64,000 bases of DNA from Anolis sagrei (GCF_037176765.1 NC_090024.1:248511953-248575952); one strand, 5' to 3'; shown: positions 52,666 to 63,240, counted from the first letter of the stretch. Notes: generated by a model not told the origin, from the sequence alone. Made by a program: numbers and translations.

Positions 52666-53259
52666 CAAGAGTCTGGACTCGTTTTGGGGTGATGGGAAGA
52701 GGAGGTCTCCTTTGGAAGGAGGTTCAGTTGAGCAAACCTGATCTCGTTTTTGCCCTGAAATCCCTGCTTCCTCCTTGGGTTTCTCTCTCTTCGTGTCCCT
52801 TCAGGTGCCCACGTCTCAGTCCTGGAGGGGCTTCCCTTGACCTTCTTATGGGTCCAGAGTCCGTTTGGGGTCTCAGTTCTCATTCTGGAGTCCCTGGTTC
52901 TTCTCCTCTTTCAATCACTCCGATTCAAGGCAATTCTTGTCAAGGATTCTGTGAAGCCATCAAATGCCCTGATGGAGCGGAAGGGACTCCATGAGCTCCT
53001 GTTAACTTTCCAGGGACCTTCAGGGAGTGGCAGAGGTCTTCTCCTTCTTCAGGAACAAGAACACACAAGCAAAGCTGTTCTTTCCAAAGGAAGGCTTGTC
53101 TCTTTAGTTGCAGCCACAGTATAAACACAATATACACAATATGTACAAACCCTCTGTCTCTACAATCCTCCAAAACACACATCAATAGCTGCAGGTATAA
53201 AACAACAGTCATCAATCTCAGTGCCTGGTGACAGAATCAAGGGGTCCTCAATTCTATTC
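52666..53259. other. Gene D downstream flank
   Basis: Paralogous to 5214-5440 and 6173-6700 (GGGGCTTCCCTTGACCTTC, ATACACAATATGTACAAACC). It lacks the LTR and SINE present in the gene A copy. No gene. Confidence 0.65.
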
Positions 53260-53870
53260 ATTAAAGGAATCTAAACATGGTCAAAGGCTTGTTGAAACAA
53301 CCATGCCTTCAGTTGTGTATGGAAGCTTGGAGGGTGGGGGCTAACATGCTCTCCCTCGGTTGGGCATCCCAAAGCTGGGGGGCCGCCAGCAAGAAGGAAG
53401 CCCCCCCCTCTCTCGTCCCCACCAACCACACTTGACACAGAGGTGGGACCGAGGGAAGGGCCTCCCCGGTAGATCGTAGTGTCCGTGCTGGTTCAGAGAA
53501 AGAGGTGCGGTCTCTTCTCTACCCCCCAAGGGGGACTCAGGATGGCCAACCGTACTTGGCATGTAGGTGGGACTGAGAGGAGGGCCTCCCCAGTAGATCT
53601 TAGAGTCTGTGCCGGTTCGGAGAAAGAGGTGCGGTCTCAAAGATAGGTTGGACCTGAAGCGTATAGGGCTTTATAGGTAACCACCTGCCCCTTGACTTGG
53701 GTCCAAAACTCCTTGGCAGCCAGTGGGGCTGCTTTAATAGGGGCATGGTGTGCTCCCTATCACCATTCAAGGTCTCTCAAATGGATGATCTGTTCCAGAG
53801 TGTTTACTCAAACAACAGAAGAGAGAGATAATGTCCCAGGTGCAGCAATGAAGTGGGCTGGCTGGCTGAT
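53260..53870 (-). mobile_element. L2-type LINE fragment, antisense
   Basis: Same tail as 20906-21620 and 36630-37140, with the 53440-53640 part duplicated (AGAAAGAGGTGCGGTCTC twice). Confidence 0.65.
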
Positions 53871-53930
53871 GTAGGCATGTCTCATAAGAATAGAAGCAGC
53901 CTTCAAGAATAATAAATAATAACAAACTTT

Positions 53931-54060
53931 GTATTGTCGAAGGCTTTCATGGCTGGAATCACTCAGTTCTTGTGGGTTGTTTCGGGCTATAGGGCCATGT
54001 TCTAGAGGCATTTCTCCTGACGTTTCGCCTGCATCTATGGCAAGCTTCCTCAGAGGTGAG
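53931..54060 (-). mobile_element. Penelope-like terminal fragment
   Basis: TTGTCGAAGGCTTTCATGGC to CTTCCTCAGAGGTGAGG. Hammerhead-like core at 54011-54060 (minus) with GAAACGTC intact but helix II and I partly changed. Confidence 0.65.
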
Positions 54061-54107
54061 GATAACCAAACAAACTTTGGTTATGCCCCACCACAATCTC
54101 ACAAAGG

Positions 54108-54881
54108 GAAGAGAAGGATGAGAGGAGATATGATAGCCATGTATGAATATGAGAGAGGAAGCCACAGGGAGGAGGAGGGAGCAGATCAAGGGTCTGGAGA
54201 ACAAGCCCTATGAGGAGCGGCTGAAGGAGCTGGGCATGCTTAGCCTGAAGAAGAGAAGGCTGAGAGATGATAGCCATGTATAAATATGTGAGAGGAAGCC
54301 ACAGGGAGGAGGAGGGAGCAGATCAAGGGTCTGGAGAACAAGCCCTATGAGGAGCGGCTGAAGGAGCTGGGCATGCTTAGCCTGAAGAAGAGAAGGCTGA
54401 GAGATGATAGCCATGTATAAATATGTGAGAGGAAGCCACAGGGAGGAGGAGGGAGCAGATCAAGGGTCTGGAGAACAAGCCCTATGAGGAGCGGCTGAAG
54501 GAGCTGGGCATGCTTAGCCTGAAGAAGAGAAGGCTGAGAGATGATAGCCATGTATAAATATGTGAGAGGAAGCCACAGGGAGGGGGAGGAGGGAGCAAGC
54601 TTGTTTTCCACTTCCCTGGAGACTAGGACGCAAGGGAACAATGGCTTCAAACTACAAGAGAGGAGATTCCGTCTGAACACGAGGAAGAACTTCCTGACTG
54701 GGAGAGCCGTTCAACAGTGGAACTCTCTGCCCCGGAGTCCTTCTATGGAGGCTCTTAGACAGAGGCTGGATGGCCATCTGTCAGGGGTGATTTGAATGCA
54801 ATATTCCTGCTTTTTGGCAGAATGGGGGTGGACTGGAGGATGGCCCAGGAGGTCTCTTCCAACTCTAGGATTCTATGATTG
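54108..54881 (+). mobile_element. CR1 LINE 3' end with tandem triplication
   Basis: CR1 coding tail ([40 protein letters not shown]). A segment of about 138 bp beginning GATCAAGGGTCTGGAG occurs at about 54184, 54321 and 54459. It encodes the [20 protein letters not shown] stretch each time. 5'-truncated. Confidence 0.85.
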
Positions 54882-54889
54882 AAAGCCTC

Positions 54890-55235
54890 TCGAATGAATG
54901 ATCTGTTCCAGAGTGTTTACTCAAACAATAGAAGAGAGAGAGAATGTTCCAGGTGCAGCAGTGACTGATGGAGGCATGTCTCATAAACATTTGTTTTGAG
55001 AGCTGCAAGTAAAGCCTCTGGAGTGAGTTGGCCCTGGACTTGGCTCTTGAGGCCTTCCATGGCTGTGGGTTTGGGGCTCCCCTTGGGGGTCCCGGGGTTT
55101 GAATAACATGTGGACACCTGAGAACCGGTCCTGCCTCTCAGGAGATTCCAGAGGAACACCTCCTCCTCCAAAAAGGAGCTGCCACGTGGCATATCACAAG
55201 GAGGCATTACTATTCCCATTCTGCTTGGGATCTCA
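54890..55235 (+). other. WAP gene upstream block (distal part, third copy)
   Basis: Matches 23240-23580 and 37030-39120 in parts (GAGTGTTTACTCAAACAA, CTCAGGAGATTCCAGAGGAAC, GCCACGTGGCATATCACAAG). Non-coding. Confidence 0.6.
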
Positions 55236-55243
55236 GTGTAAAC

Positions 55244-55378
55244 CACTGGTTCTCAACCTGGGGTCTCCAGATGTTTTTGGCCTTCAACTTTCTGAAATCC
55301 TAACAGCTGGTAAACTGGCTGGGATTTCTAGGAGTTTTAGGCCAAAAACATCTGGGGACCCCAGGTTGAGAACCATTG
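55244..55378. mobile_element. hAT-type MITE, 135 bp hairpin
   Basis: CACTGGTTCTCAACCTGGGG and CCCAGGTTGAGAACCATTG are inverted ends, and the inner CCAGATGTTTTTGGCC pairs with GGCCAAAAACATCTGG. The 8-bp duplication GTGTAAAC is at 55236-55243 and 55379-55386. Confidence 0.88.
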
Positions 55379-55390
55379 GTGTAAACAGTT

Positions 55391-55890
55391 TCATAGAATC
55401 CTAGAATCCTAGAATCAAAGAGTTGGAAGAGACCTCCTGGGCCATCATCCAGTCTGCCAAGAATCAGGAATATTGCATTCAAATCACCCCTGACAGATGA
55501 CCACCCAGCCTCTGTTTAAAAGCCTCCAAAGAAGGAGCCTCCACCACACTCCGGGGCAGAGAGTTCCACTGCTGAACGGTGCTCACAGTCAGAAAGTTCT
55601 TCCTCGTGTTCAGATGGAATCTCTTTTCTTGTAGTTTGAAGCCATTGCTCCCTTGCGTCCTAGTCTCCAGGGCAGCAGAAAACAAGCCTGCTCCCTCCTC
55701 CTCCCTGTGACTTCCTCTCACATATTTATACATGGCTATCATGTCTCCTCTCAGCCTTCTCTTCTGCAGGCTAAACATGCCCAGCTCTTTAAGCCGCTCC
55801 TCATAGGGCTTGTTCTCCAGACCCTTGATCATTTTAGTCGCCCTCCTCGGGACACTTTCCAGCTGGTCAATATCTCTCCAGCTTGTCAAT
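55391..55890 (-). mobile_element. CR1 LINE 3' end, antisense
   Basis: The minus strand is open for over 130 codons: [54 protein letters not shown]. Confidence 0.9.
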
Positions 55891-55991
55891 ATCTCCAGTC
55901 TGAAACTGGATGGTCATCTGTTGGGAGGGTTTTGCTTGTGCTTTCCTTTCTGGCAGATGGAGGTTGGGCCTGATGGCCTTTGTGGGTCTCT

Positions 55992-56435
55992 TAGAATCAT
56001 AGAATCCTAGAATCAAAGAGTGGGAAGAGACCTCCTGGGCCATCATCCAGTCCAGCCCCATTCTGCCAAGAAGCAGGAATAGTGCATTCAAATCACCCCT
56101 GACAGATGGCCATCCAGCCTCTGTTTCAAAGCTTCCAAAGAAGGATCCTCCACCACACTCCAGGGAAGGCAGAGAGTTCCACAGTCAGGAAGTTCTTCCT
56201 CATGTTCAGATGGAATCTCCTCTCTTGTAGTTTGAAGCCATTGTTTCCTTGCGTCCTAGTCTCCAAAGAAGCAGAAAACAAGCTTGCTCCCTCCTCCTCC
56301 CTGTGGCTTCCTCTCACATATTTATACATGGCTCTCATCATATCTCCTCTCAGCCTTCTCTTCTTCAGGCTAAACATGCCCAGCTCCTTAAGCCGCTCCT
56401 CATAGGGCTTGATCATTTTAGTCGCCCTCCTTTAG
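55992..56435 (-). mobile_element. CR1 LINE 3' end, antisense, second copy
   Basis: [20 protein letters not shown] and [12 protein letters not shown] on the minus strand, with small deletions. Separated from the previous copy by 100 bases that resemble a CR1 tail variant. Confidence 0.85.
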
Positions 56436-56872
56436 TGGCCTCTTCTGTCTCGGAATGAGCTCAACTGTTTCCATGGGCTCAAAATTACACCTTGCCCTGG
56501 AATCTGGGGAGGATTCAAAGCCAGCCGCAAATTTGGTTAATGGGCTCCAAGGATACATTGCGGTGTCCTTGGCCTGTGTTAACCCGGATCAGCTCCAGCC
56601 ATCAACTAGCCACCACAGAGCTGAATGGCCAGCCCTTTGCACCAACTGGTCAGTGTGGGTGTGCCAAAAGTGTGCCATGCTCTTGCGGAAGGCTTGCAGC
56701 CAGGATCCTTGTTTGGGTTTGGAGGGACCTTGGCACCCAGTTTGGGATGTCCTACCAGCGGATGAAGGAAGAACACTGCGTCTTGGAGAAGTTGGTCCAC
56801 CACAGGCTCTGGAAGGAGGAATCTGGCAGGAAGTGCCTCCTTTTACAATGGTACAACTGGGATACATTGTTC
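56436..56872 (+). other. WAP gene E upstream block (proximal part)
   Basis: Near-identical to 39190-39299 plus 40025-40320, without the LTR. It gives the empty site for that LTR and also ends at a Penelope insertion. Non-coding. Confidence 0.7.
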
Positions 56873-56958
56873 CTTTTGTATTGTCGAAGGCCTTCATGGC
56901 CGGAATCACTGGGTTATTGTAGGTTTTTTTGGGCTATATGGCCATGGTCTAGAGGCAT

Positions 56959-57012
56959 TCTCTCCTGACGTTTCGCCTGCATCTATGGCAGGCATCCTCA
57001 GAGGTAGTGAGG
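56959..57012 (-). ncRNA. Hammerhead-ribozyme-like motif, Penelope repeat
   Basis: Minus strand CTGAGGA, GCCTGC/GCAGGC helix II (fully paired here), GAAACGTC, with helix I as in 37585. Confidence 0.6.
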
Positions 57013-57024
57013 TCTGTTGGAACT

Positions 57025-57868
57025 TATTTATTTGTCGTGTCAGAGCAACCAGTCCATTATATATTACATTTCTAACAGAACAAGCAAACAGACAGAAAAA
57101 TACACAACTTGTGAGTTTGGTAGTTGGTTAAATGTCCTTTGACCAGTATCTGTCCCCTTGGAGTGCCTCTGGTGTTGCTGCAAGAAGGTCCTCCCTTGTG
57201 CATGTGGCAGGGCTCAGGTTGCATTGCAGCAGGTGGTCAGTGGTTTGCTCTTCTCCACACTCGCATGTCGAGGATTCTACTTTTTGGCCCCATTTCTGAA
57301 GGTTGGCTCTGCATCTCGTGGTGCCAGAGCGCAGTCTGTTCAGCGCCTTCCAAGTCGCCCAGTCTTCTGTGTGCCCAGGAGGGAGTCTCTCATTTGGTAT
57401 CAGCCATTGGTTGAGGTGCTGGGTTTGAGCCTGCCACTTTTGGACTCTCGCTTGCTGAGGTGTTCCAGCGAGTGTCTCTGTAGATCTTAGAAAACTATGT
57501 CTAGATTTAAGTCGTTGGTGTGCTGGCTGATACCCAAACAGGGGATGAGCTGGAGATGTCTCTGCCTCGGTCCTTTCACTATTGGCTGCAACTTCCCGGC
57601 AGATGTCAGGTGGTGCAATACCGGCTAAGCAGTGTAATTTCTCCAGTGGTGGAGGGCACAGGCACCCCGTGATAATGCGGCATGTCTCATTAAGAGCCAC
57701 ATCCACTGTTTTAGCGTGGTGAGATGTGTTCCACACTGGGCATGCATACTCAGCAGCAGAGTAGCACAGTGCAAGGGCAGATGCCTTCACTGTGTCTGGT
57801 TGTGATCCCCAGGTTGTGCCAGTCAGCTTTCGTATGATAGTGTTTCTAGCACCCACTTTTTGCTTGAT
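57025..57868 (-). mobile_element. LINE 3' end (I/Jockey-like type) inserted in the Penelope copy
   Basis: The 9-bp duplication GTTGGAACT lies at 57016-57024 and 57869-57877. The minus strand is open for 242 codons (57128-57856): IIRKLTGTTWGSQPDTVKAS, LALCYSAAEYACPVWNTSHH, CRIITGCLCPPPLEKLHCLA, then a C-terminal CECGEEQTTDHLLQC zinc cluster. This is an RT C-terminal domain. The clade is not certain; Vingi-like elements of squamates are one candidate. Confidence 0.75.
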
Positions 57869-58147
57869 GTTGGAACTAGGAAAGGGGGTTTATATATCTG
57901 TGGAATGACCAGGGTGGGAAAAAAGGACTCTTGTCTGCTGGAGCTAGGTGTGGTTTCAACTGACCACCTTGCTTAGCATCTAATCACCTCTCAACAAAAG
58001 TTTGCTCTAGGCACTGTCAGGCCATTATATGCTAATCAAGGTGGTCAGTTTAAACATTCACACCTAGCTCCAGCAGACAAGAGTCCACTGCCCCACCCTG
58101 GTCATTATTCCACAGATATATAAACCCTTTTTCCTACTTCCAACAGA

Positions 58148-58200
58148 CCTCACTCCCTCTGAGGATGCTTGCCACAGATGCAGGCGAAACGTCAGGAGAG
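58148..58200 (+). ncRNA. Hammerhead-ribozyme-like motif, Penelope repeat
   Basis: CTGAGGA, GCTTGC/GCAGGC, GAAACGTC, AGGAGAG in order on the + strand. Confidence 0.6.
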
Positions 58201-58347
58201 AATGCTAGAGGCACTGTCAGGCCATTATATGCTAATCAAGATGGTCAGTTTAAACATTCACACCTAGCTCCAGCAGACAAGAGTCCATTGCCCCGCCCTG
58301 GTCATTATTCCACAGATATATAAACCCTTTTTCCTACTTCCAACAGA

Positions 58348-58400
58348 CCTCACTACCTCTGAGGATGCTTGTCATAGATGCAGGCGAAACGTCAGGAGAG
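58348..58400 (+). ncRNA. Hammerhead-ribozyme-like motif, Penelope repeat
   Basis: Second tandem copy, about 200 bp after the previous one. Helix II is GCTTGT/GCAGGC, with the core intact. Confidence 0.6.
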
Positions 58401-58674
58401 AATGCCTCTAGACCATGGCCATACAGCCCGAAAAAACCTGCAACAACCCATTGTTCCTTTTTTGGCCCTGTGTGGTTTAAATTGGTTTTGATGTGTCCAT
58501 CACCTGAGGAGATTTTCTGGACTGGGCAGAGATAGAGAAGTACATTGAATGCACAAGACTCTTGAGGAAAAGTTCCCAGTGGAGTCAGCCCTGCTTCGTC
58601 TTTGTATGAGAGACCCTTGGTTTAGACTAGTACAGTTTAGCTGCCCTTTGAGGGTGGAAATCCCCTAAAGGCAT

Positions 58675-58765
58675 CAGCCCACCTGGTCTTGGAAGCTAAG
58701 CAGGGACCACCCAGGTTAGTGCTTGGGTGGGAAACACTCAAGGAATCTCAGGTGCTGTTATGACT
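58675..58765 (+). mobile_element. 5S-rRNA-derived SINE fragment
   Basis: GGTCTTGGAAGCTAAGCAGG, then GGTTAGTGCTTGGGTGGGAA and GGTGCTGTTATG, equivalent to 25095-25215. Confidence 0.65.
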
Positions 58766-58847
58766 CTGATTCAAAGGAAGGAACTGGGAAAACTGAGGGA
58801 CCCTCGCCTTAAGAAAACTCTACAAAATTCACAGGGTCCCTATGAGT

Positions 58848-59145
58848 TGGCCTGGCATAGACACAGAGAACTGGGAAGCCCTGGCCCTTGAGCGCTCCAG
58901 CTGGAGGGCAGCTGTGACCAGCAGTGCTGCAGAATTTGAGGAGGCACGAGTGGAGGGTGAAAAAGAGAAACGTGCCAAGAGGAAGGCGCATCAAGCCAAC
59001 CCCGGCCGTGACCGCCTTCCACCTGGAAACCAATGCCCTCACTGCGGGAGAAGATGCAGAGCAAAAATAGGGCTCCACAGCCACATACGGACCCACAAGA
59101 ATATCGGAAGACAATCATCCTCGGAAAGCGAGGGATCGCCTAAGT
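58848..59145 (+). mobile_element. LINE C-terminal zinc-finger fragment (clade not assigned)
   Basis: A 101-codon open frame with LERSSWRAAVTSSAAEFEEA, a Lys/Arg-rich stretch and a C2H2-like CPHCGRRCRAKIGLHSHIRTH pattern. This resembles the C-terminal tail of some vertebrate non-LTR retrotransposons. It interrupts the 5S-SINE array and is absent at 25.2 kb. It could instead be an exon of a host zinc-finger gene, but there are no splice partners in view. Confidence 0.5.
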
Positions 59146-59159
59146 GAAGTATAAGTTGG

Positions 59160-59352
59160 CAGGCACCTTGAAGGCACAGGTTGATCCAAAGCAGGCTCAG
59201 CTCTGGAAAGTATTTGAATAGGAGACTACCAATGAGCTCTGGCTGGTTTGGGCTCCATTTCAGGGGAAGACACTGACAAACCCTGAGGAAAACCTATACA
59301 ATGTAAGAGTTGGCCATAAGTCACCAGGGGAGGAAGGCACCTAAACCCTAAA
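59160..59352 (+). mobile_element. 5S-rRNA-derived SINE with 3' body
   Basis: Same body as 25230-25400: GGTTTGGGCTCCATTTCAGG, then ACAAACCCTGAGGAAAACC and a GCCATAAGTCACC tail. The 5S part is eroded. Confidence 0.55.
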
Positions 59353-59357
59353 GACCT

Positions 59358-59875
59358 TGTTAGAGACCCTAAACTGGGTCTTCTTAGGTCCACATCATGG
59401 GAGCACGTAAGGAAGGAGACAGTCCCAAAAAAAGATCAAAAAACAAGGTTTATTTTAGTTTCTTCATAAAGAAGACGGCCAGCCTGGCAGCATACGCAGA
59501 TGCTACCCTTCAAGTGACTGCCGTGCCCCCTTGGCTTTTGTACACCATTATATACCCTCAAATAAACAAGAAAAAAATTTGGTCATGGAAAGTACTCTCT
59601 TTCCAGCCCCTCTCCCTTGACCTTTTGATGGAAAGTACCTTCTTGTATCTGCAGACTCTGTGCTTAACCACAACCTTTGGCTTAACCACAACACAACTAC
59701 TTCCTATGTAGGCTTGAACGTTGTATGACCTCTACATGTCACATCTTGTTTCTTAAATACATTTTCTTCCCTGTTGCTCCTTTTCTACAGAGAAAGGGTA
59801 TATTTCTCTTTTGCTGTTAATTTCATTCAAAGCCCCTTGCTTAGCATTTGCAAATTTCACTCAAAGACCCTTTCA
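59358..59875 (-). mobile_element. Solo LTR fossil (LTR family 2), antisense
   Basis: 518 bp, from TGTTAGAGACCC to AAAGACCCTTTCA, with the duplication ACCT at 59354-59357 and 59876-59879. The empty site is at about 25418 (AAAAGACCTGAGTGTGG). Same family as the LTR that seeded the array in gene A. No internal region. Confidence 0.82.
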
Positions 59876-60612
59876 ACCTGAGTGTAGTCTCTTCTCCCCA
59901 AATGCTGCAGGCTAGACCTTCCAGATCCAGGAGGGGGGTGCCTGCTTGGACCGCTGCTCCCTTTGCTGGTGGGGGGTTCTGGGAGGGGCAGTAGGTCCAA
60001 ATCAGAAGGAACGTTCCCATGCCCAGAAGGACTGGCAAGGAGTCCCAGCTGCTGCAGGCTCTGTTTGAGAGGAAGGAACTGGCAAGAGGACCTCTGAGGA
60101 TTCCTGGCCTAAGGAAAATTCATGGAGAGGTCAACAGGGAGTTCCAGGATACAAACATAAGATCTGGCCTTGGTCCCTTGTCCCCAAATACTACAGGCTA
60201 AAGCCTCCAGGGCATGGAAGGAGGAGGAGCCTTCTTGGGCTGTTGTGTGTTCTCTATGTGGTTGGTGGGGGGTTCTGGGAGGGGCAGTCCAAGGAGAAGC
60301 CCCTTCCCCAAGCAGATGGGTCTTCAGGCAGAGGATCTGAAGGCACGGGCACCACACTCCATCTGGCCTTGGCCCCTTTCCCCAAACACTCCGGATCTGC
60401 CCTGGCATCACCTGGGGGGCTTTCCCTTCTCCAGGAAGTAAATCTTGGATGGGAAGCCGTCTTCCTTGTGCCATTCATCATGATTCCTTTTGGCATCTGT
60501 TGTTTGTGTCACCTGTGTTTCCAGCCACAAAGGACATCTCACAAGGCAGGCTTTGTCCTTTGTTCCCTGCTGACGCCAGGGGTTCGGTTGCCCAGTTTCT
60601 GTTGGGAGGGGA

Positions 60613-60618
60613 TATAAA
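60613..60618 (+). promoter_or_regulatory. TATA box of WAP gene E
   Basis: TATAAA in GAGGGGATATAAAGGGAGG, 47 bp before the ATG at 60665. The spacing leaves room for a 5' UTR of roughly 20 bases. Confidence 0.75.
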
Positions 60619-60664
60619 GGGAGGAGGTGGGCAGAGCTGGAGCTTCACTGAGTCCTGCCTCACC

Positions 60665-60746
60665 ATGAAGTCCTCAACCAGCTTCATCCTCGTCCTCTTT
60701 GCTCTCCTGGCCCTCTCTGCCATGGCACACGCTACTTCTGGGAAAG
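60665..60746 (+). CDS. WAP gene E, exon 1 (signal peptide)
   Basis: The ATG in CTCACCATGA opens 27 codons, MKSSTSFILVLFALLALS then AMAHATSGK, with a split last codon at a GTGAGT donor at 60747. It has the classical signal features and probable cleavage after AHA. One codon shorter than exon 1 of gene C, with seven or so substitutions. The TATA box is close and undisturbed. The WAP exon 2 must lie right of the window; 60747-64000 has none. Confidence 0.85.
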
Positions 60747-61995
60747 GTGAGTGGTCCCTGGGAATCCCCTTGAAGGCACCTCTGGCCTTGCTTCTCATTC
60801 ATGCACGCTCTGAGCTGGCATCCTTCCTCCGACCCTTCAGGTCCTTCCGGGTGTAAAGACCACACCATAAAACCATAGAACCATAGAGTTGGGCCATCCA
60901 GTCCAACCCCCTGCCAAGAAGCAGGACTTGACCAGATCAGAGCATGGCAGAATGGGCCAGGTCATGGAAGTCAAGAGGCCCCACTGGCCATCGTGCCTGC
61001 TGTGGGCTCCAAATGGGCATCAGGAGTGTCTGCCCCTCTGGTTTCTGCCAAGGCCACCCCACCCACTGACGCCTGCCAGCTGCATGTCAGGAGTCCATTT
61101 CTGACGGTATGAAGACATCCCAAATTCCCTCCGTGACATCCTGACTGAATCATCCTGGCTGAATCAATTCTCTCTCTGTGACATTTTGAAGCCAGCAGAG
61201 GGCACTGGAAACCTTGCATTGGAACTTGGGAAGCAACAAGTTCTAATAAGGACACTGAGAAGAGGGGGGAGATGGGCAGGAAAGGTGTATAAAAGGAAGT
61301 GGTGGTGGGGAAAAGTCAGCAGTGTCTTTCTTTGCAGCAGAGATACAGGCAATATATCCATTTCAAAGCAAGACGGCTTGTGAGTGGTTATTTAATATTG
61401 CTGTATAGATCATACAGTCTGACAGTGTGTCAGGAGTCAATTTCTGACGGTATGAAGACATCACAAATTCCCTCCGTGACATCCTGACTGAATCATCCTG
61501 GCTGGATCAATTCTCTCTCTGTGACATTTTGAAGTCAGCAGAGGGCACTGGAAACCTTGCATTGGAATTTGTGAAGCAACAAGTTCTAATAAGGAAAGTG
61601 GGAAGAGGGGGAGATGGGCAGGAAAGGTGTATAAAAGGAAGTGGTGGTGGGGAAAAGTCCATAGCGTCTTCCTTTGCTGCAGAGATACAAGCAATATATC
61701 CATTTCAAAGCAAAACCGGCTTGTGAGTGGTCATTTAATATTGCTGTACAGGTCCTACAGTCTTACACTGCAGCCCTTGGTTGTCTCAGGAAATACATCC
61801 AACATGAAGACAGAAGGGCCTCATTTAAAAAGTACCATACAGGGCACGATGGTCTTGCCTTGTCAAAACCAGGTGCCCATAGAAGAACACAACACGCATG
61901 TGCTTTGCGTTAAAGCTTTTACAGGGACTCCATTCATAAAGAGTGACACCCCCCCCCCCCCGCTTTAAAATACAGTTTATAATCAGGGAATTCAT
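60747..61995 (+). other. Intron 1 of gene E, proximal part
   Basis: Matches intron 1 of gene C (27161 on). Contains an antisense CR1 tip (60867-60925) and a pair of tandem short LTRs. A C-run lies near 61950-61963. No gene. Confidence 0.65.
61085..61767 (+). mobile_element. Tandem pair of 340-bp LTR-like fossils without interior
   Basis: Copies at 61085-61424 and 61428-61767, each beginning TGTCAGGAGT. The copies end AGTCTGACA and AGTCTTACA. Each has TATAAAAGG (about 61288 and 61631). A 3-base spacer separates them. The 5-bp duplication CTGCA flanks the pair at 61080-61084 and 61768-61772; gene C intron 1 shows the empty site (CAGCTGCAGCCC, about 27790). Ends, duplication and TATA fit an LTR, but no coding sequence links it to a family. 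Confidence 0.7.
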
Positions 61996-62510
61996 TAGGG
62001 CTGGGCGGTTTCGTTTCGTTAATTAGTAATTCGTTAAAAATTCATTATTTTTTTGTTAACGAAGCGATAACGAACCATTCTGGAGCAACTTAAAAACGAA
62101 ACAAATTTTTCAATTCGTTTCATAAATGCTTCGTATTTCGTTATGTATTCGTTTTGTTATTGGTTTGAGGTCGTTTCGTTATTATTTCCGCATGTCTGGG
62201 GCAAGTTTTATAGTTGTTTTTTGTTTAATTAGTGAAAAAAAATTATAATATCACACCAACAGTCAACAACAGAGGGAGAGGGAAGCTTCAGAAGTTTTTT
62301 TAGCGTATTGCGCGATCGCGGCCGCCATTAACGAATCGATTCGTTATTGTTTCGTTATTGTTTTGTATTTTTTTTACCATTTACGAAATTTTGTAAATAT
62401 CGAACTTTTTTAAAGGAAAATTTCGGAATTCTTTTAAATATCGAAACGCAAAAAACCCCAAAAAACGAATCGATTTTAGAAACAAATTTTTCCGTTGTTA
62501 CCCAGGCCTA
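61996..62510. mobile_element. hAT-type MITE, 515 bp
   Basis: Ends TAGGGCTGGG and CCCAGGCCTA are near-perfect inverted repeats. The 8-bp duplication GAATTCAT is at 61988-61995 and 62511-62518. The interior is rich in TTCGTTA/TAACGAA motifs, with one GCGATCGCGGCCGC core near 62318. No transposase. Confidence 0.9.
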
Positions 62511-62519
62511 GAATTCATA

Positions 62520-63240
62520 GTTTTGCCAAGGACACCAGGCTGGAATGATGTAGAGGAGAGAAATATAATGAGCAATGAGCAGAGAGAGCTTAAACTACCA
62601 AAGGCTTCCTAATGGGGGAACCAGCTCTCCGGAAAGAGAAGAAAAGGGGAAAGGCTGAATTGCAGCAAGAAGAGGGACATGATGGCTGGGAAAGATACAT
62701 TACAGCAAGGAAAGGCAAGAGAAGCACAGAGTTCAGGGTAATCAATTTATTAAGGGATCATAGGCAGTCTGTAGCTAGTTTCCTGATTGTCTGAGCATGT
62801 GCAAAGCCAAACAGGTACACTTTAGTTTTTGCAGCCTTTGGAACTCTCTGCTGCAAGCACGAAGGGAACAAATAATTTTGCCCAGGGGGGCTTCATGCAA
62901 CAAAATGATGTTATGATTTTGCAAATGAAGCACCAAAACACCATGTTTTACAACAAATTGACAGAAAAAGCAGTTCAATACACAGTAACGTTATGTAGTA
63001 ATTACTGTATTTACGAATTTAGCACCAAAACATCACAATGTATTGAAACCGTTGTTGATCCGGGAAGGAGGCAGACTGCGTTGGATAATATGGAAAGTTG
63101 GATGAACGAAGGTTGGATAAGCGAAAGTCTACTCTAATAAGGGTTGGGTCTTGGACAATTTGCAAAGGTACGAACAACAGCAGCAGCAGCAGCAGCAGCA
63201 ACAACAACAACAACAACCCTTCCTATGTTGAATAGTGTGT
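62520..63240. other. Unassigned stretch, possibly an eroded DNA transposon, with (CAG)n(CAA)n
   Basis: No gene. GGTTGGATAAGCGAAAGTC near 63113 recalls the ends of pogo/Tigger-type MITEs, but no partner end was found. A CAG/CAA triplet run lies at 63178-63216. Confidence 0.4.

Larger units (their letters stand above)
56873..58448. mobile_element. Penelope-like foldback copy, split by a LINE
   Basis: Left arm 56873-57024 (minus) and 57869-57990; right arm 58020-58448 (plus), with the last repeat present twice (58020-58215 and 58216-58448). No coding sequence of its own. The gene upstream block continues after it at about 58450 (TTTTTTGGCCCTGTGTGG), so it is a clean insertion there. Confidence 0.75.
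58449..60612 (+). other. Upstream region of WAP gene E
   Basis: Parallel to 24890-26907 upstream of gene C. Contains 5S-derived SINE pieces at 58675-58765 and 59160-59352, a LINE zinc-finger fragment and a solo LTR. No CR1 copy as in gene C. Confidence 0.65.
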
